Below are positions 26,383 through 36,919 of a stretch of DNA of 64,000 nucleotides, one piece after another. Position numbers and translations under genes: made by a program. The DNA is taken from positions 186,001-250,000 of the forward strand of contig NZ_CP083350.1 of assembly GCF_020035535.1 (NCBI RefSeq), read 5' to 3'. The notes under the pieces were generated by a model. It had not been told where the DNA came from, ran no database searches, and saw only the letters and a list, made by a program, of their open reading frames with translations. The first letter of the stretch is position 1, and every line of letters begins with the position of its first letter. This DNA is from Ensifer adhaerens (GTDB lineage Bacteria > Pseudomonadota > Alphaproteobacteria > Rhizobiales > Rhizobiaceae).

Positions 26383-26396
26383 TTGATCTGGCTCAA
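26383..26396. promoter_or_regulatory. FNR/NnrR-type box upstream of nosR
   Basis: TTGAT-CTGG-CTCAA matches the FNR/FixK/NnrR consensus TTGAT-N4-ATCAA at 9 of 10 conserved bases. It lies 97 bp before the nosR ATG and about 50 bp before the start of the divergent diiron gene. Low-oxygen or nitric-oxide control of nos genes through such boxes is well established in rhizobia and pseudomonads. Confidence 0.7.
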
Positions 26397-26493
26397 TGAG
26401 CGCGCCGTGTGCGCCGCTAACTTCCGCTCGAATTCCTGGGCCGAGGATCGCGGCGCAGGATCGAAGTGAAAAACGGCCGCTGCGCCAGATGGA

Positions 26494-28776
26494 ATGCAAA
26501 TGCTGAAGAACGTCACCATCCAAAAACACGGTCTGGCCGTTTTTCTCCTATTTTTCGTGGCGGTCATTGGCGCAGCCGGCCAGGTGTTCGCCGCCAGCGA
26601 CCTATCGGGATATCTCGCCAAGGTTCAGCCGACAGAGCTTTTTGCCGGCGCCGACCGTTTCGGTGAGCCCCTGGGCGAACCGGCTATCGTGCCCGTCTAC
26701 AAGGGCGCGGACATAGCCGGCTACGCCTATCTCAACTCCGACTTCACTAACTCGACCGGTTACTCCGGCAAGCCCATCCATATCGTCGTCGGGATCGACA
26801 AGACCGGTGTTGTGCGCGGGCTGAAGCTCGTCGACCACAAGGAGCCGATCGTGCTGATCGGCATACCGGAAGCCCGCGTTGTCGAGGCACTGAACTCGAT
26901 CATTGGCCGCGATCTTTCTCGCGTCGCCTCAGGCGCCGAGCGCCCACCTCAAGTCGACATCGTCAGCGGCGCGACCGTTACCGTTCTTGTGATGGGCGAC
27001 AGCGTTGTGCGCTCTGCCGTGAAGCTGGTGCGGAGCGGCCGGCTCGGGGACAAGGCAACAACTGCAATCGCCAGCACTGCTCCGGTCAGAAAGCTCGATG
27101 CTGCGAAACAGGAGGTCCAAGACTGGCAAACCCTTCTCGGTGACGGTTCGATCCGCAGTCTCCGGCTCGACGTCGGCGAAGTGTCGGAGGCATTCCGCAG
27201 GGCCGGACACGAGGACGCAGCCGAAAAGCCGGAAACAGCCGAGCCCAAGGACCGCTTCATCGATCTCTATCTCGCACCGGTCAGCGTGCCATCCATCGGC
27301 AAAAGCCTGCTTGGCCAAGAAGGCTATGCGCGGCTCGCCAAGCGACTGAAACCGAGCCAGTCCGCCATTCTGGTCGCTGGCGACGGTGCCTATTCGTTCA
27401 AGGGATCGGGCTATGTGCGCGGCGGCATTTTCGACCGCATCGAACTGCTACAGGACGGGCAAGGTTTGCGCTTTCGCGACCGCGACCACACCCGGCTGAC
27501 GCAGATTGCCGCCGATGGCGCGCCTCGCTTGCGCGAAATCGCCCTCTACATCATTCCCGACAGCTTCGCCTTTGACGTCACCGAACCGTGGGAACTGCAA
27601 CTTCTGGTCCAGCGCAGCACCGGTGTGCGCGACAAGGCCACCCTGCCCTACGATCTCGGATACACGCTGCCCGAGCGCTACATGATCGTCGAGGCGGCGC
27701 CCGCTCCAGCGGTGGTTCAGCCCGCGCTCGCAGCCCCTGCGCAAGCAGCAGCGGAGCCCGGTCCGCTTGATGATGAACAGGTGCCACTCTGGGTCAGCAT
27801 CTGGGAAATGAGCCGTCTCTCCATCGTCATCACCTTCGCTGGACTGCTGGTTCTGACCGCCATCTTCTTCTTCCAGAACTGGTTGGTGAGCCGACCGAAA
27901 CTGTTCGGCTGGGTACGACGTGGCTACCTGCTCTTCGCCCTGGTTTGGCTGGGCTGGTACGCCAATGCGCAACTTTCGGTGGTCAATGTCCTCACCTTCG
28001 TGAATTCGCTGATCACCGGCTTTCACTGGGAGTTTTTCCTCTCCGCGCCGCTGATCTTCATTCTGTGGGCAGCGGTGGCGGCGGCACTGCTGTTTTGGGG
28101 ACGCGGCCCGTTCTGCGGCTGGCTCTGCCCGTTTGGCGCCTTGCAGGAGCTTACGAACGGTATCGCCAAATGGCTGAAGGTGCCGCAGGTCAAGCTGCCC
28201 TGGGGCCTGCATGAGCGCCTCTGGCCGGTGAAATACATCATCTTTCTCGGCTTGTTCGGCCTGTCACTTTATTCGGTTGCACTGGCGGAGACCTTTGCCG
28301 AGATCGAGCCCTTCAAGACGGCGATCATCCTGAAGTTCGCGCGCGAATGGCCCTTCGTCCTCTTTGCTTTGACGCTGCTGGCTGCGGGCCTCTTCATCGA
28401 GCGGTTCTACTGCCGCTATCTCTGCCCGCTCGGCGCCGCACTCGCCATTCCTGGACGCATCCGCATGTTCGAATGGCTGAAGCGCTGGCCCGAATGCGGC
28501 TCGCCTTGCCAACGCTGCGCCAAGGAATGCCCGGTGCAGTCAATCCATCCGGAAGGGCAGATCAACGTCAACGAGTGCATCTACTGCATGCACTGCCAGG
28601 AACTCTATCAGGACGACCAACGCTGCCCGCACATGATCCAGGTGCGGTTGAAGCGAGAGAAATTCATGGCGCTCTCCACCCCGGCATCGAGGGGACAGGC
28701 GTCCACAAAAACCGTGGTTACCCACAAGGGCAAGCCGATCGGCGGCAAGGAAGAGGTCACAGGCGAGACCGCCTGA
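26494..28776 (+). CDS. nosR: NosR, membrane flavo-iron-sulfur protein for N2O reduction
   Basis: The 760-residue protein has a signal/anchor (about 10-34), a periplasmic FMN-binding domain with the covalent flavinylation motif SGAT (158-161), five to six membrane helices (about 435-650), two CxxxCP clusters in CGWLCPFGA and CRYLCPLGA, and a C-terminal ferredoxin part (CGSPCQRCAKECP and CIYCMHCQ). NosR passes electrons to NosZ and is needed for nosZ expression. It leads the operon behind the FNR-type box. A second ATG lies six bases downstream. Confidence 0.95.
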   Translation: MQMLKNVTIQKHGLAVFLLFFVAVIGAAGQVFAASDLSGYLAKVQPTELFAGADRFGEPLGEPAIVPVYKGADIAGYAYLNSDFTNSTGYSGKPIHIVVGIDKTGVVRGLKLVDHKEPIVLIGIPEARVVEALNSIIGRDLSRVASGAERPPQVDIVSGATVTVLVMGDSVVRSAVKLVRSGRLGDKATTAIASTAPVRKLDAAKQEVQDWQTLLGDGSIRSLRLDVGEVSEAFRRAGHEDAAEKPETAEPKDRFIDLYLAPVSVPSIGKSLLGQEGYARLAKRLKPSQSAILVAGDGAYSFKGSGYVRGGIFDRIELLQDGQGLRFRDRDHTRLTQIAADGAPRLREIALYIIPDSFAFDVTEPWELQLLVQRSTGVRDKATLPYDLGYTLPERYMIVEAAPAPAVVQPALAAPAQAAAEPGPLDDEQVPLWVSIWEMSRLSIVITFAGLLVLTAIFFFQNWLVSRPKLFGWVRRGYLLFALVWLGWYANAQLSVVNVLTFVNSLITGFHWEFFLSAPLIFILWAAVAAALLFWGRGPFCGWLCPFGALQELTNGIAKWLKVPQVKLPWGLHERLWPVKYIIFLGLFGLSLYSVALAETFAEIEPFKTAIILKFAREWPFVLFALTLLAAGLFIERFYCRYLCPLGAALAIPGRIRMFEWLKRWPECGSPCQRCAKECPVQSIHPEGQINVNECIYCMHCQELYQDDQRCPHMIQVRLKREKFMALSTPASRGQASTKTVVTHKGKPIGGKEEVTGETA

Positions 28777-28800
28777 AGCCATCATCAAAGGAGCATAGAC

Positions 28801-30714
28801 ATGTCAGATCCCACCATCCCAACCGCCCTCAGCAGGCGCCAGCTGCTCGGCTCGACGGCAGCAGCGGCCGTTGCGGGCGCCGCTGCGGTCGGCGGCGCGG
28901 TTACCATTTCCACCGTCACGGCGGCCCCGGCACTTGCCGCCGGTGGCCAGTCCATTGAAGTGAAGCCCGGCGAACTCGACGAATACTATGTGTTCTTCTC
29001 CGGCGGCCACAGCGGCGAGGTCCGCATCCTCGGCTTGCCGTCTATGCGCGAATTGATGCGAATTCCGGTCTTCAATCGCGACAGCGCCACCGGTTGGGGG
29101 CAGACGAACGAGAGCCGCAAGATCCTGACCGAGGGGCTTCTGCCGGAGACCAAGGAATATCTGAAGGACAAGGGCGGCATCTATCTCAACGGCGACCTGC
29201 ACCACCCGCATCCGTCCTTCACCGAAGGCACCTATGACGGGCGCTACCTCTTCGCGAACGACAAGGCCAACACGCGTGTCTGCCGCATCCGCCTCGACGT
29301 GATGAGGTGCGACAAGATCATCCAGCTGCCGAACCAGCACACGGTTCACGGACTGCGCGTACAGAAGTACCCGCGCACCGGCTACGTCTTTGCCAATGGC
29401 GAAGATCGCGTGCCGATCCCGAACGACGGCTCGGTTCTCGACGACCACAAGCAGTATCACGCGATCTTCTCGGCGATCGACGGCGACACGATGAAAGTCG
29501 CGTGGCAGGTCATGGTCGACGGCAATCTCGATAACGTCGACGCCGACTACCAGGGCAAATATGCCTTCGCCACCTGCTATAACTCCGAAGAAGGCGTGAA
29601 CCTCGCGGAGATGATGGCGAAGGACCAGGACTGGATCGTCGTCTTCAACCTCAAGCGCATCGAGGAAGCGGTCGCGAAAGGCGACTTCAAGGAAATGGGC
29701 GGCGTCCCGGTCGTCGACGGCCGCAAGGGTTCGCCCTACACCCGCTACATCCCGGTTTCCAATGGCCCGCACGGCATGAACACGGCGCCGGATGGCATTC
29801 ACATCGTCGCAAACGGCAAGCTGTCGCCGACCGTTACCGTCATGGACGTGCGCCTGTTCGACGACCTTTTCGACGACAAGATCAAGCCGCGTGACACGGT
29901 CGTTGCCGAGCCGGAACTCGGGCTTGGTCCGTTGCATACCGCCTATGACGGTCGGGGCAATTGCTACACGACGCTCTTCATCGACAGCCAGATCTGCAAG
30001 TGGAACCTTGAGGATGCAAGGCGCGCCTACAAGGGCGAAAAGGTCAACCCGATCCGGCAGAAGCTCGATGTGCAGTATCAGCCCGGCCACAACCACACGT
30101 CCATGGGCCAGACTAAGGATGCTGATGGCAAGTGGCTGATTTCGCTGAATAAATTCTCAAAGGACCGCTATCTCAACGTCGGCCCGCTGAAGCCCGAGAA
30201 CGATCAGCTCATCGACATCTCCGGCGACGAGATGGTGCTGGTTCACGACAACCCGACGTTTGCCGAGCCGCATGACGCGACGATCGTTCACAACTCGAAG
30301 ATCAACCCGGTCAGCATCTGGAGCCGCGACGACAGCTTCTTCGCCGATGCGGTCGCCCAGGCAAAGGCCGACAACATCGACCTTCTGATCGATTCCGAAG
30401 TGATCCGCGACGGCAACAAGGTCCGCGTCTACATGACATCGGCCGCGCCCGCCTTCGGATTGGAGAGCTTCTCGGTCAAGCAGGGCGATGAGGTGACCGT
30501 CTACATCACCAACATCGACGAGGTGGAAGATCTCACGCACGGCTTCTCGATCATCAACTACGGCATCAACATGGAAGTTGCGCCGCAGGCGACGGCGTCC
30601 GTGACCTTCACCGCCGATAAGCCCGGCGTGTGGTGGTACTATTGCTCCTGGTTCTGCCATGCCATGCACATGGAGATGAAGGGCCGGATGTTCGTGGAGC
30701 CGAAGAAGGCATGA
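28801..30714 (+). CDS. nosZ: Nitrous oxide reductase NosZ (Tat-exported)
   Basis: The 637-residue protein reduces N2O to N2 in the periplasm. A Tat signal (LSRRQLLGS, about 12-20) marks a clade I-type enzyme. CuZ-ligand histidine motifs [20 protein letters not shown] and EPHDAT are present, and the C-terminal CuA site is C615-x3-C619-x3-H623-x2-M626. AAAGGAG precedes the start, 24 bp after nosR. Its stop overlaps nosD as ATGA. All metal ligands appear intact, so it should be active. Confidence 0.96.
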   Translation: MSDPTIPTALSRRQLLGSTAAAAVAGAAAVGGAVTISTVTAAPALAAGGQSIEVKPGELDEYYVFFSGGHSGEVRILGLPSMRELMRIPVFNRDSATGWGQTNESRKILTEGLLPETKEYLKDKGGIYLNGDLHHPHPSFTEGTYDGRYLFANDKANTRVCRIRLDVMRCDKIIQLPNQHTVHGLRVQKYPRTGYVFANGEDRVPIPNDGSVLDDHKQYHAIFSAIDGDTMKVAWQVMVDGNLDNVDADYQGKYAFATCYNSEEGVNLAEMMAKDQDWIVVFNLKRIEEAVAKGDFKEMGGVPVVDGRKGSPYTRYIPVSNGPHGMNTAPDGIHIVANGKLSPTVTVMDVRLFDDLFDDKIKPRDTVVAEPELGLGPLHTAYDGRGNCYTTLFIDSQICKWNLEDARRAYKGEKVNPIRQKLDVQYQPGHNHTSMGQTKDADGKWLISLNKFSKDRYLNVGPLKPENDQLIDISGDEMVLVHDNPTFAEPHDATIVHNSKINPVSIWSRDDSFFADAVAQAKADNIDLLIDSEVIRDGNKVRVYMTSAAPAFGLESFSVKQGDEVTVYITNIDEVEDLTHGFSIINYGINMEVAPQATASVTFTADKPGVWWYYCSWFCHAMHMEMKGRMFVEPKKA

Positions 30715-32078
30715 TGCGTCTCCACAAGGCGACATTGCTCGGGATGGCGGCAGTCGCCGCCATCCCGGCAACGGCGGGGGCGGAAACGATCCGCCTCTCG
30801 CCTGCTGCCGTATCGTCCCTCCAGCAAGCCATCGATACTGCCAAGCCGGGCGATGAACTGGTGCTGGAGAAGGGAGAGTTCTTCGGCCCGGTCACGATCG
30901 GCGTGCCACTCACGCTGCGCGGCGAACCGGGCGCCTCGATCAAGGGAAACGGCAAGGGCAGCGTCGTCACCATCACCGCCGAAGACGTGGTCTTCAGCAG
31001 CATTACCGTTTCGGGATCGGGCAGCTCGCTCGAAGACATGAATTCGGGCGTCTTCGTTGCGCAAAGCGCCAAGCGGGCGATCGTCGAAAAGAGCCGGATC
31101 GAAGGCAATCTTTACGGCATCTATCTGCATGGCGCGGAGAACTCTATTGCCCGCGACAACGTCATCATCGGCACAGGGGAAGGCCGACTGAGCGAAACCG
31201 GCAATGGCGTGACGCTCTGGAATGCACCCGGCGCACGGGTAACCGGAAACGACATCAGTTTAGGGCGCGACGGCATCGCGACCAACGCAAGCAAACGCAA
31301 CGTCTTCAGCGGCAACCGCTTCAGCAATCTGCGTTTCGCGATCCATTACATGTACACGAACGACAGCGAGATCAGCGACAACATCTCCACCGGCAACTCG
31401 GTCGGCTATGCCATCATGTTCTCGAGCCGGTTGAAGATCACCGGCAACATCTCCGACGGCGATCGCGATCACGGTCTGCTTTTGAACTACGCTAACGGCT
31501 CAACCATCACCGGCAATATCGTCAAAGGACGTCTGCAGCCGGTCTCGCGCTGGGCCGAGCGCGGCGTCCGCTCCCAGGAGCACGGCACTCCGACAGCCGA
31601 TGGCAGCGCCGCCGAAGACAAAACGGGGATGCGCCCCGGTCCGGACAAATGCGTCTTCATCTACAACGCGAACAAGAACCGCCTGCGTGACAACTTGTTC
31701 GAGGGCTGTGCGATCGGCATCCATTTCACCGCAGGTTCTGAAAGCAACAAGCTGAGCGGCAACGCTTTCGTCGGCAATCGCAACCAGGTGAAATATGTCG
31801 GCGCCCGCTATCTCGACTGGTCCGAGGATGGGCGTGGCAACTACTGGAGCGACAATCCGGCCTTCGATCTCGACGGCGACGGCATCTCCGACAACGCCTA
31901 TCGCCCCAACGATCTGATCGATCGGGTGCTCTGGACGGCACCGCAGGCGCGCGTGCTGACGAGCAGCCCTGCCGTTCAGGTCGTGCGCTGGGCCCAGGCC
32001 CGGTTTCCAGCACTTCTGCCCGGCGGCGTCACCGACAGCCACCCGCTGATGGCGATGCCGGCACGAAAGGAACAATGA
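30711..32078 (+). CDS. nosD: NosD, periplasmic copper-site maturation protein
   Basis: The 455-residue protein has a signal peptide (about 1-24) and a right-handed beta-helix of CASH/NosD repeats (about 60-420, with recurring N-x-I-x-G turns such as [13 protein letters not shown] and SITGN-like steps). NosD works with the NosFY transporter to build the CuZ sulfide cluster of NosZ. Its ATG overlaps the nosZ stop; the nosF start again overlaps its own stop by 4 bases. Confidence 0.93.
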   Translation: MMRLHKATLLGMAAVAAIPATAGAETIRLSPAAVSSLQQAIDTAKPGDELVLEKGEFFGPVTIGVPLTLRGEPGASIKGNGKGSVVTITAEDVVFSSITVSGSGSSLEDMNSGVFVAQSAKRAIVEKSRIEGNLYGIYLHGAENSIARDNVIIGTGEGRLSETGNGVTLWNAPGARVTGNDISLGRDGIATNASKRNVFSGNRFSNLRFAIHYMYTNDSEISDNISTGNSVGYAIMFSSRLKITGNISDGDRDHGLLLNYANGSTITGNIVKGRLQPVSRWAERGVRSQEHGTPTADGSAAEDKTGMRPGPDKCVFIYNANKNRLRDNLFEGCAIGIHFTAGSESNKLSGNAFVGNRNQVKYVGARYLDWSEDGRGNYWSDNPAFDLDGDGISDNAYRPNDLIDRVLWTAPQARVLTSSPAVQVVRWAQARFPALLPGGVTDSHPLMAMPARKEQ

Positions 32079-32998
32079 CCATGACCTCGACCGTTAGCGT
32101 CAAAGGGGTTTCGAAACGATACGGCGGCAAGGTGGATGCCCTGCGGGAGCTTTCCTTCACCCTCGACGAAGGCGAGACCGTTGCGCTGGTCGGCCACAAT
32201 GGTGCCGGCAAGACGACGCTGATCAAGCTGCTGCTCGGGCTTATCCGCCCGACATCCGGCGAGGTTCGCGTCCTCGGCGAAGATCCGGCAAACGGCGATT
32301 TCGGCGTCCGTCGGGCACTTGGCTACCTGCCCGAGAGCGTGTCTTTTCATATGGCACTGACGGGACGCGAAACCCTGTCCTTCTACGCGCGCCTGAAGCG
32401 GGTGGACGTGAGGTCCGCGGACGAACTCTTCGGGCGCGTCGGGCTTGCGGCCAGCGCCGCGGACCGTCCCATCCGCACCTATTCCAAGGGCATGCGGCAA
32501 AGGCTCGGCCTGGCGCAGGCGCTGCTCGGCGCACCAAAGGTGCTGTTTCTTGACGAGCCGACGAGCGGTCTCGATCCGGCGCTGCGGCGCAACTTCTACG
32601 CCCTCATCGATGAACTGCGTGCCGGCGGAACAACGATCCTTTTGTCCTCGCATGCGCTTGGGGAGCTCGAGGATCGCGCAGGGCGCGTGATTATCGTCAA
32701 TCGCGGCTCGCAGATCGCAGATGGCACCATCGACGACCTCAGGCGGATCGCGAGCCTCCCGTCCCGGATCCGGGTGCGATCGGCCTCCGGCCAAAGACCC
32801 GATCTTCTCGAAAAGACCGGCGTCCGCTGGACGGAAGCAGGCGACGGCAGCCTGGAAACCGAGGTGGCGCATGCCGAAAGACTTCCACTGTTGCATCGCC
32901 TCAGCGATGCCGCCTCCGGTATCGATACGCTGACGATGATAGAGCCGACACTCGACGATCTCTACGCTCATTTCCTGAACAGCCAGGAGGCGGCGTGA
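32075..32998 (+). CDS. nosF: NosF, ABC ATPase of the NosDFY complex
   Basis: The 307-residue ATPase has Walker A in GHNGAGKTT, signature YSKGMRQRLGLAQA and Walker B VLFLDEPTSGLD. With NosY and NosD it forms the complex that supplies sulfur for the CuZ cluster and cooperates with the copper chaperone NosL. It overlaps nosD by 4 bases and nosY by 4, so the subunits are translationally coupled. Confidence 0.93.
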   Translation: MTMTSTVSVKGVSKRYGGKVDALRELSFTLDEGETVALVGHNGAGKTTLIKLLLGLIRPTSGEVRVLGEDPANGDFGVRRALGYLPESVSFHMALTGRETLSFYARLKRVDVRSADELFGRVGLAASAADRPIRTYSKGMRQRLGLAQALLGAPKVLFLDEPTSGLDPALRRNFYALIDELRAGGTTILLSSHALGELEDRAGRVIIVNRGSQIADGTIDDLRRIASLPSRIRVRSASGQRPDLLEKTGVRWTEAGDGSLETEVAHAERLPLLHRLSDAASGIDTLTMIEPTLDDLYAHFLNSQEAA

Positions 32999-33825
32999 TG
33001 CGCAACATCCTGATTATCGCAGCCAAGGAAGTTCGCGAAGGCATGCGCAATCGCTGGGTCCTTGCCACGACATTGGTCCTCGCCGCACTCGCGCTGACGC
33101 TGACGTTTCTCGGAAGCGCGCCCACCGGCAATGTCGGGGCGAGCCGCCTCGACGTGGTGATCGTCAGCCTTTCCAGCCTGACGATCTTTCTGGTGCCACT
33201 GATCGCGCTTCTGATTTCTCACGATGCCATCGTTGGCGAGGTGGAACGCGGCACCATGCTGCTGCTGCTCGGCTACCCCATCGGGCGCGGCCAGATCGTG
33301 CTCGGCAAGTTCCTCGGCCACATCGCCATCCTGTGTTTTGCGACCATTTGCGGCTATGGCGCAGCCGCGATCGCACTCGCCTTGATGGGCGGTGCAACGG
33401 ACGCGCAAAGCTGGCTGGCTTTCGTTTCCATGACAGGATCTTCCGTCCTGCTGGGCGCGGTCTTCGTGGCAATCGGATATTTTATCAGTGCAAGTGCCGG
33501 TGAGCGCAGCACTGCGGGCGGCATTGCCATCGGCCTGTGGCTGTTCTTCGTGCTGATCTACGACATGGCTCTCCTCGGAGGGCTCGTGGCGGCACAGGGC
33601 CGTTCACTGCCGGACGGGCTGCTCGATTTCCTGCTTCTCGCCAACCCCACCGATGCCTACCGTCTTCTCAATCTCGGCAGCGGCGGCGCTGCTGCGCTCT
33701 CGGGCATGGGCGGTGTTGCCAAGAATTCGATCCTCACGGGCGAGGTCCTGCTTACAGCGCTCTGCGTCTGGACAGCCGCACCGCTCGCTCTTGCCACCCT
33801 GCTTTTCTCCAGGAGGGACATTTGA
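32995..33825 (+). CDS. nosY: NosY, membrane subunit of the NosDFY complex
   Basis: The 276-residue protein has six predicted membrane helices (about 20-38, 55-75, 100-130, 140-165, 178-205 and 250-270) and the ABC-2 type layout of NosY. It spans the inner membrane between cytosolic NosF and periplasmic NosD. It starts in the nosF stop and ends inside the start of nosL. Confidence 0.92.
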   Translation: MMRNILIIAAKEVREGMRNRWVLATTLVLAALALTLTFLGSAPTGNVGASRLDVVIVSLSSLTIFLVPLIALLISHDAIVGEVERGTMLLLLGYPIGRGQIVLGKFLGHIAILCFATICGYGAAAIALALMGGATDAQSWLAFVSMTGSSVLLGAVFVAIGYFISASAGERSTAGGIAIGLWLFFVLIYDMALLGGLVAAQGRSLPDGLLDFLLLANPTDAYRLLNLGSGGAAALSGMGGVAKNSILTGEVLLTALCVWTAAPLALATLLFSRRDI

Positions 33826-34370
33826 AACCCGTCCGCTTTGCCCTCATCGTCGCAGCTTCGCTGGTGCTTGCTGCCTGCGAAAACAAGGAACAGGCAGAAA
33901 TGCCTGCGCCCTATGCCCTCACCCAGGATGCCATGGGCCGCTATTGCGGCATGAATGTTCTGGAACACGCCGGCCCCAAGGGCCAGATCATCCTTGAGAA
34001 GATACCGGAAGCCATCTGGTTTTCGTCGGCCCGCGACACCGTCGCCTTCACCATGCTGCCGGACGAGCCGAAGGAAATCGCTGCCATCTACGTATCCGAC
34101 ATGGGCAAGGCGCCGAGCTGGGAGAAACCCGGCGCCGATAACTGGATCGACGCGCGCAAGGCAGTTTTCGTCATCGACAGCCGGCTTAGAGGCGGGATGG
34201 GCGCGGAAGAAGCCGTGCCCTTCTCCTCGCAGGAGGCTGCCCAGGCCTTCATTGCCAAGAACGGTGGCCGCATCGTGCATTTCGCCGATCTTCCCGAAAG
34301 CTACATCCTGGGCGCGGGCGAAGGAAACGCCGATGAGGCCGAAGTACCGGGAGGACACGATCATGGATAA
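33822..34370 (+). CDS. nosL: NosL, copper(I) chaperone lipoprotein
   Basis: The 182-residue lipoprotein has lipobox LVLAAC (Cys19) and the copper-binding segment RYCGMNVLEH, with further methionines. NosL delivers Cu(I) to NosZ through NosDFY. The start is TTG 33822, placed four bases before the end of nosY and behind AGGAGGGA; no ATG lies near. The C-terminus is His/Gly-rich (GGHDHG) and overlaps the nosX start. Confidence 0.9.
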   Translation: MKPVRFALIVAASLVLAACENKEQAEMPAPYALTQDAMGRYCGMNVLEHAGPKGQIILEKIPEAIWFSSARDTVAFTMLPDEPKEIAAIYVSDMGKAPSWEKPGADNWIDARKAVFVIDSRLRGGMGAEEAVPFSSQEAAQAFIAKNGGRIVHFADLPESYILGAGEGNADEAEVPGGHDHG

Positions 34371-35334
34371 ACCTGTCGGCCGCCGGCGCTTCATCACGAT
34401 CATGGCGGCTTTCGCCGGGTTGCCGCTGCTGCGAGGAACGGGCCGGGCGGCGGTACCGGTCGAGCCTGTCGTCTGGCACGGTCAAGCTCTAGGCGCGCCG
34501 GCCATGCTTGTCCTCAATCATGAAGACCGCGCGCAAGCAAAGGTGCTTGTCACCAGAGTGGTAGCAGAGGTTCGCCGCCTCGAGGATCTCTTCAGCCTCT
34601 ATCGCGAGGATTCGGCACTCAGCCAACTGAATCGGCTTGGCGCTCTTGCAAACCCGCCAACCGAGCTTGTCGAACTCCTGGAGATATCGGGCCGTTTTCA
34701 CGCCCTTACCGGCGGCCGGTTCGAGCCCGCTATACAGCCCCTCTGGGCGCTCTATGCGCGACACTTCGCAAGACCCGAAGCCGACCCTGCCGGGCCTCAT
34801 CAGGACAAGGTGCGCGAGGCGCTGGCCCTTGCCGATTTCGCGCAGGTACGGGTCGACCGCAATCGCATCGCTTTCTCTCGCCGCGGCATGGCACTGACGC
34901 TCAACGGCATCGCCCAGGGCTACGTGACAGATCGCGTCGTCGTGCTCTTGCGTGAGGCCGGCATCACCAGCAGTCTCGTCGACATGGGCGAGAACCGTGC
35001 CATCGGCGCACGCGCCAACGGGCAGCCCTGGCGGATCGGACTTGCCGACTTTGAGGATGCGGATGAGGTCGATGCGACCCTGGATGTCACCGACCGCGCG
35101 GTCGCTACCTCGTCCGGACAGGGGTTCCAGTTCGACGCCGATGGCCGGTTCAGTCACATCCTCGACCCGCGGAGCGGCACCACCGCACAGCGGTATTCTC
35201 GCGTTTCGGTCGTTGCACCGGAGGCTTCGACGGCTGATGCCCTTTCGACGGCGTTTTCGCTGATGGCGCCCGAAGAGATCGATGCATTGGCAAGGCAGCA
35301 GACCTCGGTCGAGGTGCATCTCAAGAGCCAATGA
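34363..35334 (+). CDS. nosX: NosX, ApbE-type FAD:protein FMN transferase
   Basis: The 323-residue protein has an N-terminal twin-arginine-like leader (GRRRFITIMAAFAGLP) and the ApbE fold, with the flavin-binding GMALTLNGIAQGYVTD and the metal-site DMGENRAIG and SHILDPRSG segments. NosX attaches FMN to the SGAT threonine of NosR. Its ATG lies eight bases before the nosL stop; GGGAGG precedes it. It is the last gene of the nos operon. Confidence 0.92.
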   Translation: MDKPVGRRRFITIMAAFAGLPLLRGTGRAAVPVEPVVWHGQALGAPAMLVLNHEDRAQAKVLVTRVVAEVRRLEDLFSLYREDSALSQLNRLGALANPPTELVELLEISGRFHALTGGRFEPAIQPLWALYARHFARPEADPAGPHQDKVREALALADFAQVRVDRNRIAFSRRGMALTLNGIAQGYVTDRVVVLLREAGITSSLVDMGENRAIGARANGQPWRIGLADFEDADEVDATLDVTDRAVATSSGQGFQFDADGRFSHILDPRSGTTAQRYSRVSVVAPEASTADALSTAFSLMAPEEIDALARQQTSVEVHLKSQ

Positions 35335-35567
35335 TAAGGCCCGATCGGCTGGCGAAACTCATGGACAGACAGATCACTCCGGAGCCCGCTTGATTGGGCG
35401 CGCGTCGGCGTTTCTGAAAACGAACGACCGACCGATTGAACGGTCTCTCACACGCCGGCTGCCCCTGGCTTCCCGACTGCGCTCCTTGCCATCGGTCGCC
35501 CGAACGTGTCGAAGCGGTTTGCCACGAACCCAGGGTAACGGGGCCGGCCGAACGTCTCCGCTGCCGT

Positions 35568-35594
35568 AAGGCCCTCCGTCGGCGCGGAGGCCTT
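35568..35594. terminator. Bidirectional hairpin between nosX and the TRAP operon
   Basis: CCTCCG (35573-35578) and CGGAGG (35585-35590) form a stem around TCGGCG, flanked by AAGGC and CCTT that extend it with one bulged C. It sits in the 271-bp gap between two convergent operons, 12 bp beyond the dctM stop, so it can serve both. Confidence 0.55.
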
Positions 35595-35605
35595 CTGAGC
35601 GTACG

Positions 35606-36919
35606 CTACTGCACGGCACTCGTTCCGTAGACGAGGTTCGGAAGCCACAGTGACAGCTGCGGGAACATGCTGAGCATCACCAGCAGAACCATCATCATCG
35701 CGAGATAAGGCAGCACCTCGCGCGCATAGGCCATCATCGGCACTTTCAGCACCATCGACGAGATGTACATCAACCCACCGACCGGCGGCGTGATGCCGGC
35801 GATCGTCAGGTTGGTGATGAAGACGACGCCGAAATGCACGCGATCGATACCGACACCGTCGATGATCGGGATCAGCATCGGTGTCAGGATGATGAGCGCA
35901 GCCGATCCTTCGATCGCCGTTCCGATGACAATCAGCAGAACATTGATCAGGAGCAGCATGAGCAGCGGATTGTCGGTTGCACCGCCCAGCCAGCCAGACA
36001 TGGCTTGCGGCACCTGTTCCCAGGCGAGATAGAAGCCGAAGGCCGCGGCCGCGCAGATCATGATCATCACGACGGCGGAATCGCGCACCGACTCGGCAAG
36101 CACTTCCGGGATCTGCCGTAGCGTGAATTCACGGTAGCCGAAGACGGCGACGAAAAGCACATAGACGACCACCACGGCGCCGGCTTCGGTGGTGGTGAAG
36201 ATGCCGTAGCGCGTGCCCGCGAAGATCACGACCGGGATCGACAATGCCCAAAGCCCGTCGATCAGCGCCCGGGTGCCCTCCGCCCGCGTGGCGCGCTCCT
36301 TGCGGAGCGGCTTGTAGCCACGTTTGCGGGCGATGAAATAGGTGGTGATCATCAGTCCGGCAGCGAGCACCAGGCCCGGCACGACACCGGCTGCGAAGAG
36401 CCGGCCGATGGAGGTTTCCGCCAGGAAACCATAGACGATGAGACCGATCGAAGGCGGGATGAGGCTGGTGATGATGGAGGCCGAGGATGTGATGACCGCC
36501 GCAAAGGCGCGGCTATAGCCTCGCTCCGCCATTTCGACGCCAAGGGTCTTCGCCAACATCGCAGCATCGGCGTTTGCCGACGCGGTCAGACCGCCGAGCA
36601 AGGTGCCGAGCACGGTGCACATCTGCGCCAGCGCTCCGGTCATGTGGCCGACCATCACGTCTGCGAGCGCCAGCAGGCGCCGGGTGATCCCCGATGCGTT
36701 CATGATGCAGCCGGCAAGCACGAACAGCGGCAGCGCCAGCAACGAGACGGATTGGCTGCCCTCCGCCATTTCCTGGGCGAAGTTCGCCAGCGGGATCATG
36801 TCCATGTTGATGACGAAGAAGGCGAGCGCTCCGATCGCCATGGCCCAGGTGATCGGCGTCGACAGCAGGAAGAGAACGACGACCAGGAGCGAGGGGCCAG
36901 CCAGATGGAAGAAGGTCAT
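35606..36919 (-). CDS. dctM: TRAP transporter large permease DctM
   Basis: The 437-residue integral membrane protein has about 12 helices and the DctM/SiaM signature segments (GLTASANADAAMLAKTLG, SIITSLIPPSIGLIVYG, TPPVGGLMYISS). It drives sodium- or proton-coupled uptake of organic acids delivered by DctP. ATG 36919 overlaps the dctQ stop by 4 bases. A longer in-frame extension upstream runs through dctQ in another frame and is rejected. Confidence 0.92.
   Translation of the reverse strand: MTFFHLAGPSLLVVVLFLLSTPITWAMAIGALAFFVINMDMIPLANFAQEMAEGSQSVSLLALPLFVLAGCIMNASGITRRLLALADVMVGHMTGALAQMCTVLGTLLGGLTASANADAAMLAKTLGVEMAERGYSRAFAAVITSSASIITSLIPPSIGLIVYGFLAETSIGRLFAAGVVPGLVLAAGLMITTYFIARKRGYKPLRKERATRAEGTRALIDGLWALSIPVVIFAGTRYGIFTTTEAGAVVVVYVLFVAVFGYREFTLRQIPEVLAESVRDSAVVMIMICAAAAFGFYLAWEQVPQAMSGWLGGATDNPLLMLLLINVLLIVIGTAIEGSAALIILTPMLIPIIDGVGIDRVHFGVVFITNLTIAGITPPVGGLMYISSMVLKVPMMAYAREVLPYLAMMMVLLVMLSMFPQLSLWLPNLVYGTSAVQ

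Noticed and set aside
28804..30096. 430-codon open frame opposite nosZ
   Set aside because: nosZ has all metal-site motifs in the other strand; the antisense frame has none.
30711..32078. Internal repeats of nosD as a DNA repeat array or CRISPR
   Set aside because: The periodicity is at protein level (beta-helix CASH repeats) and the DNA units are not conserved.
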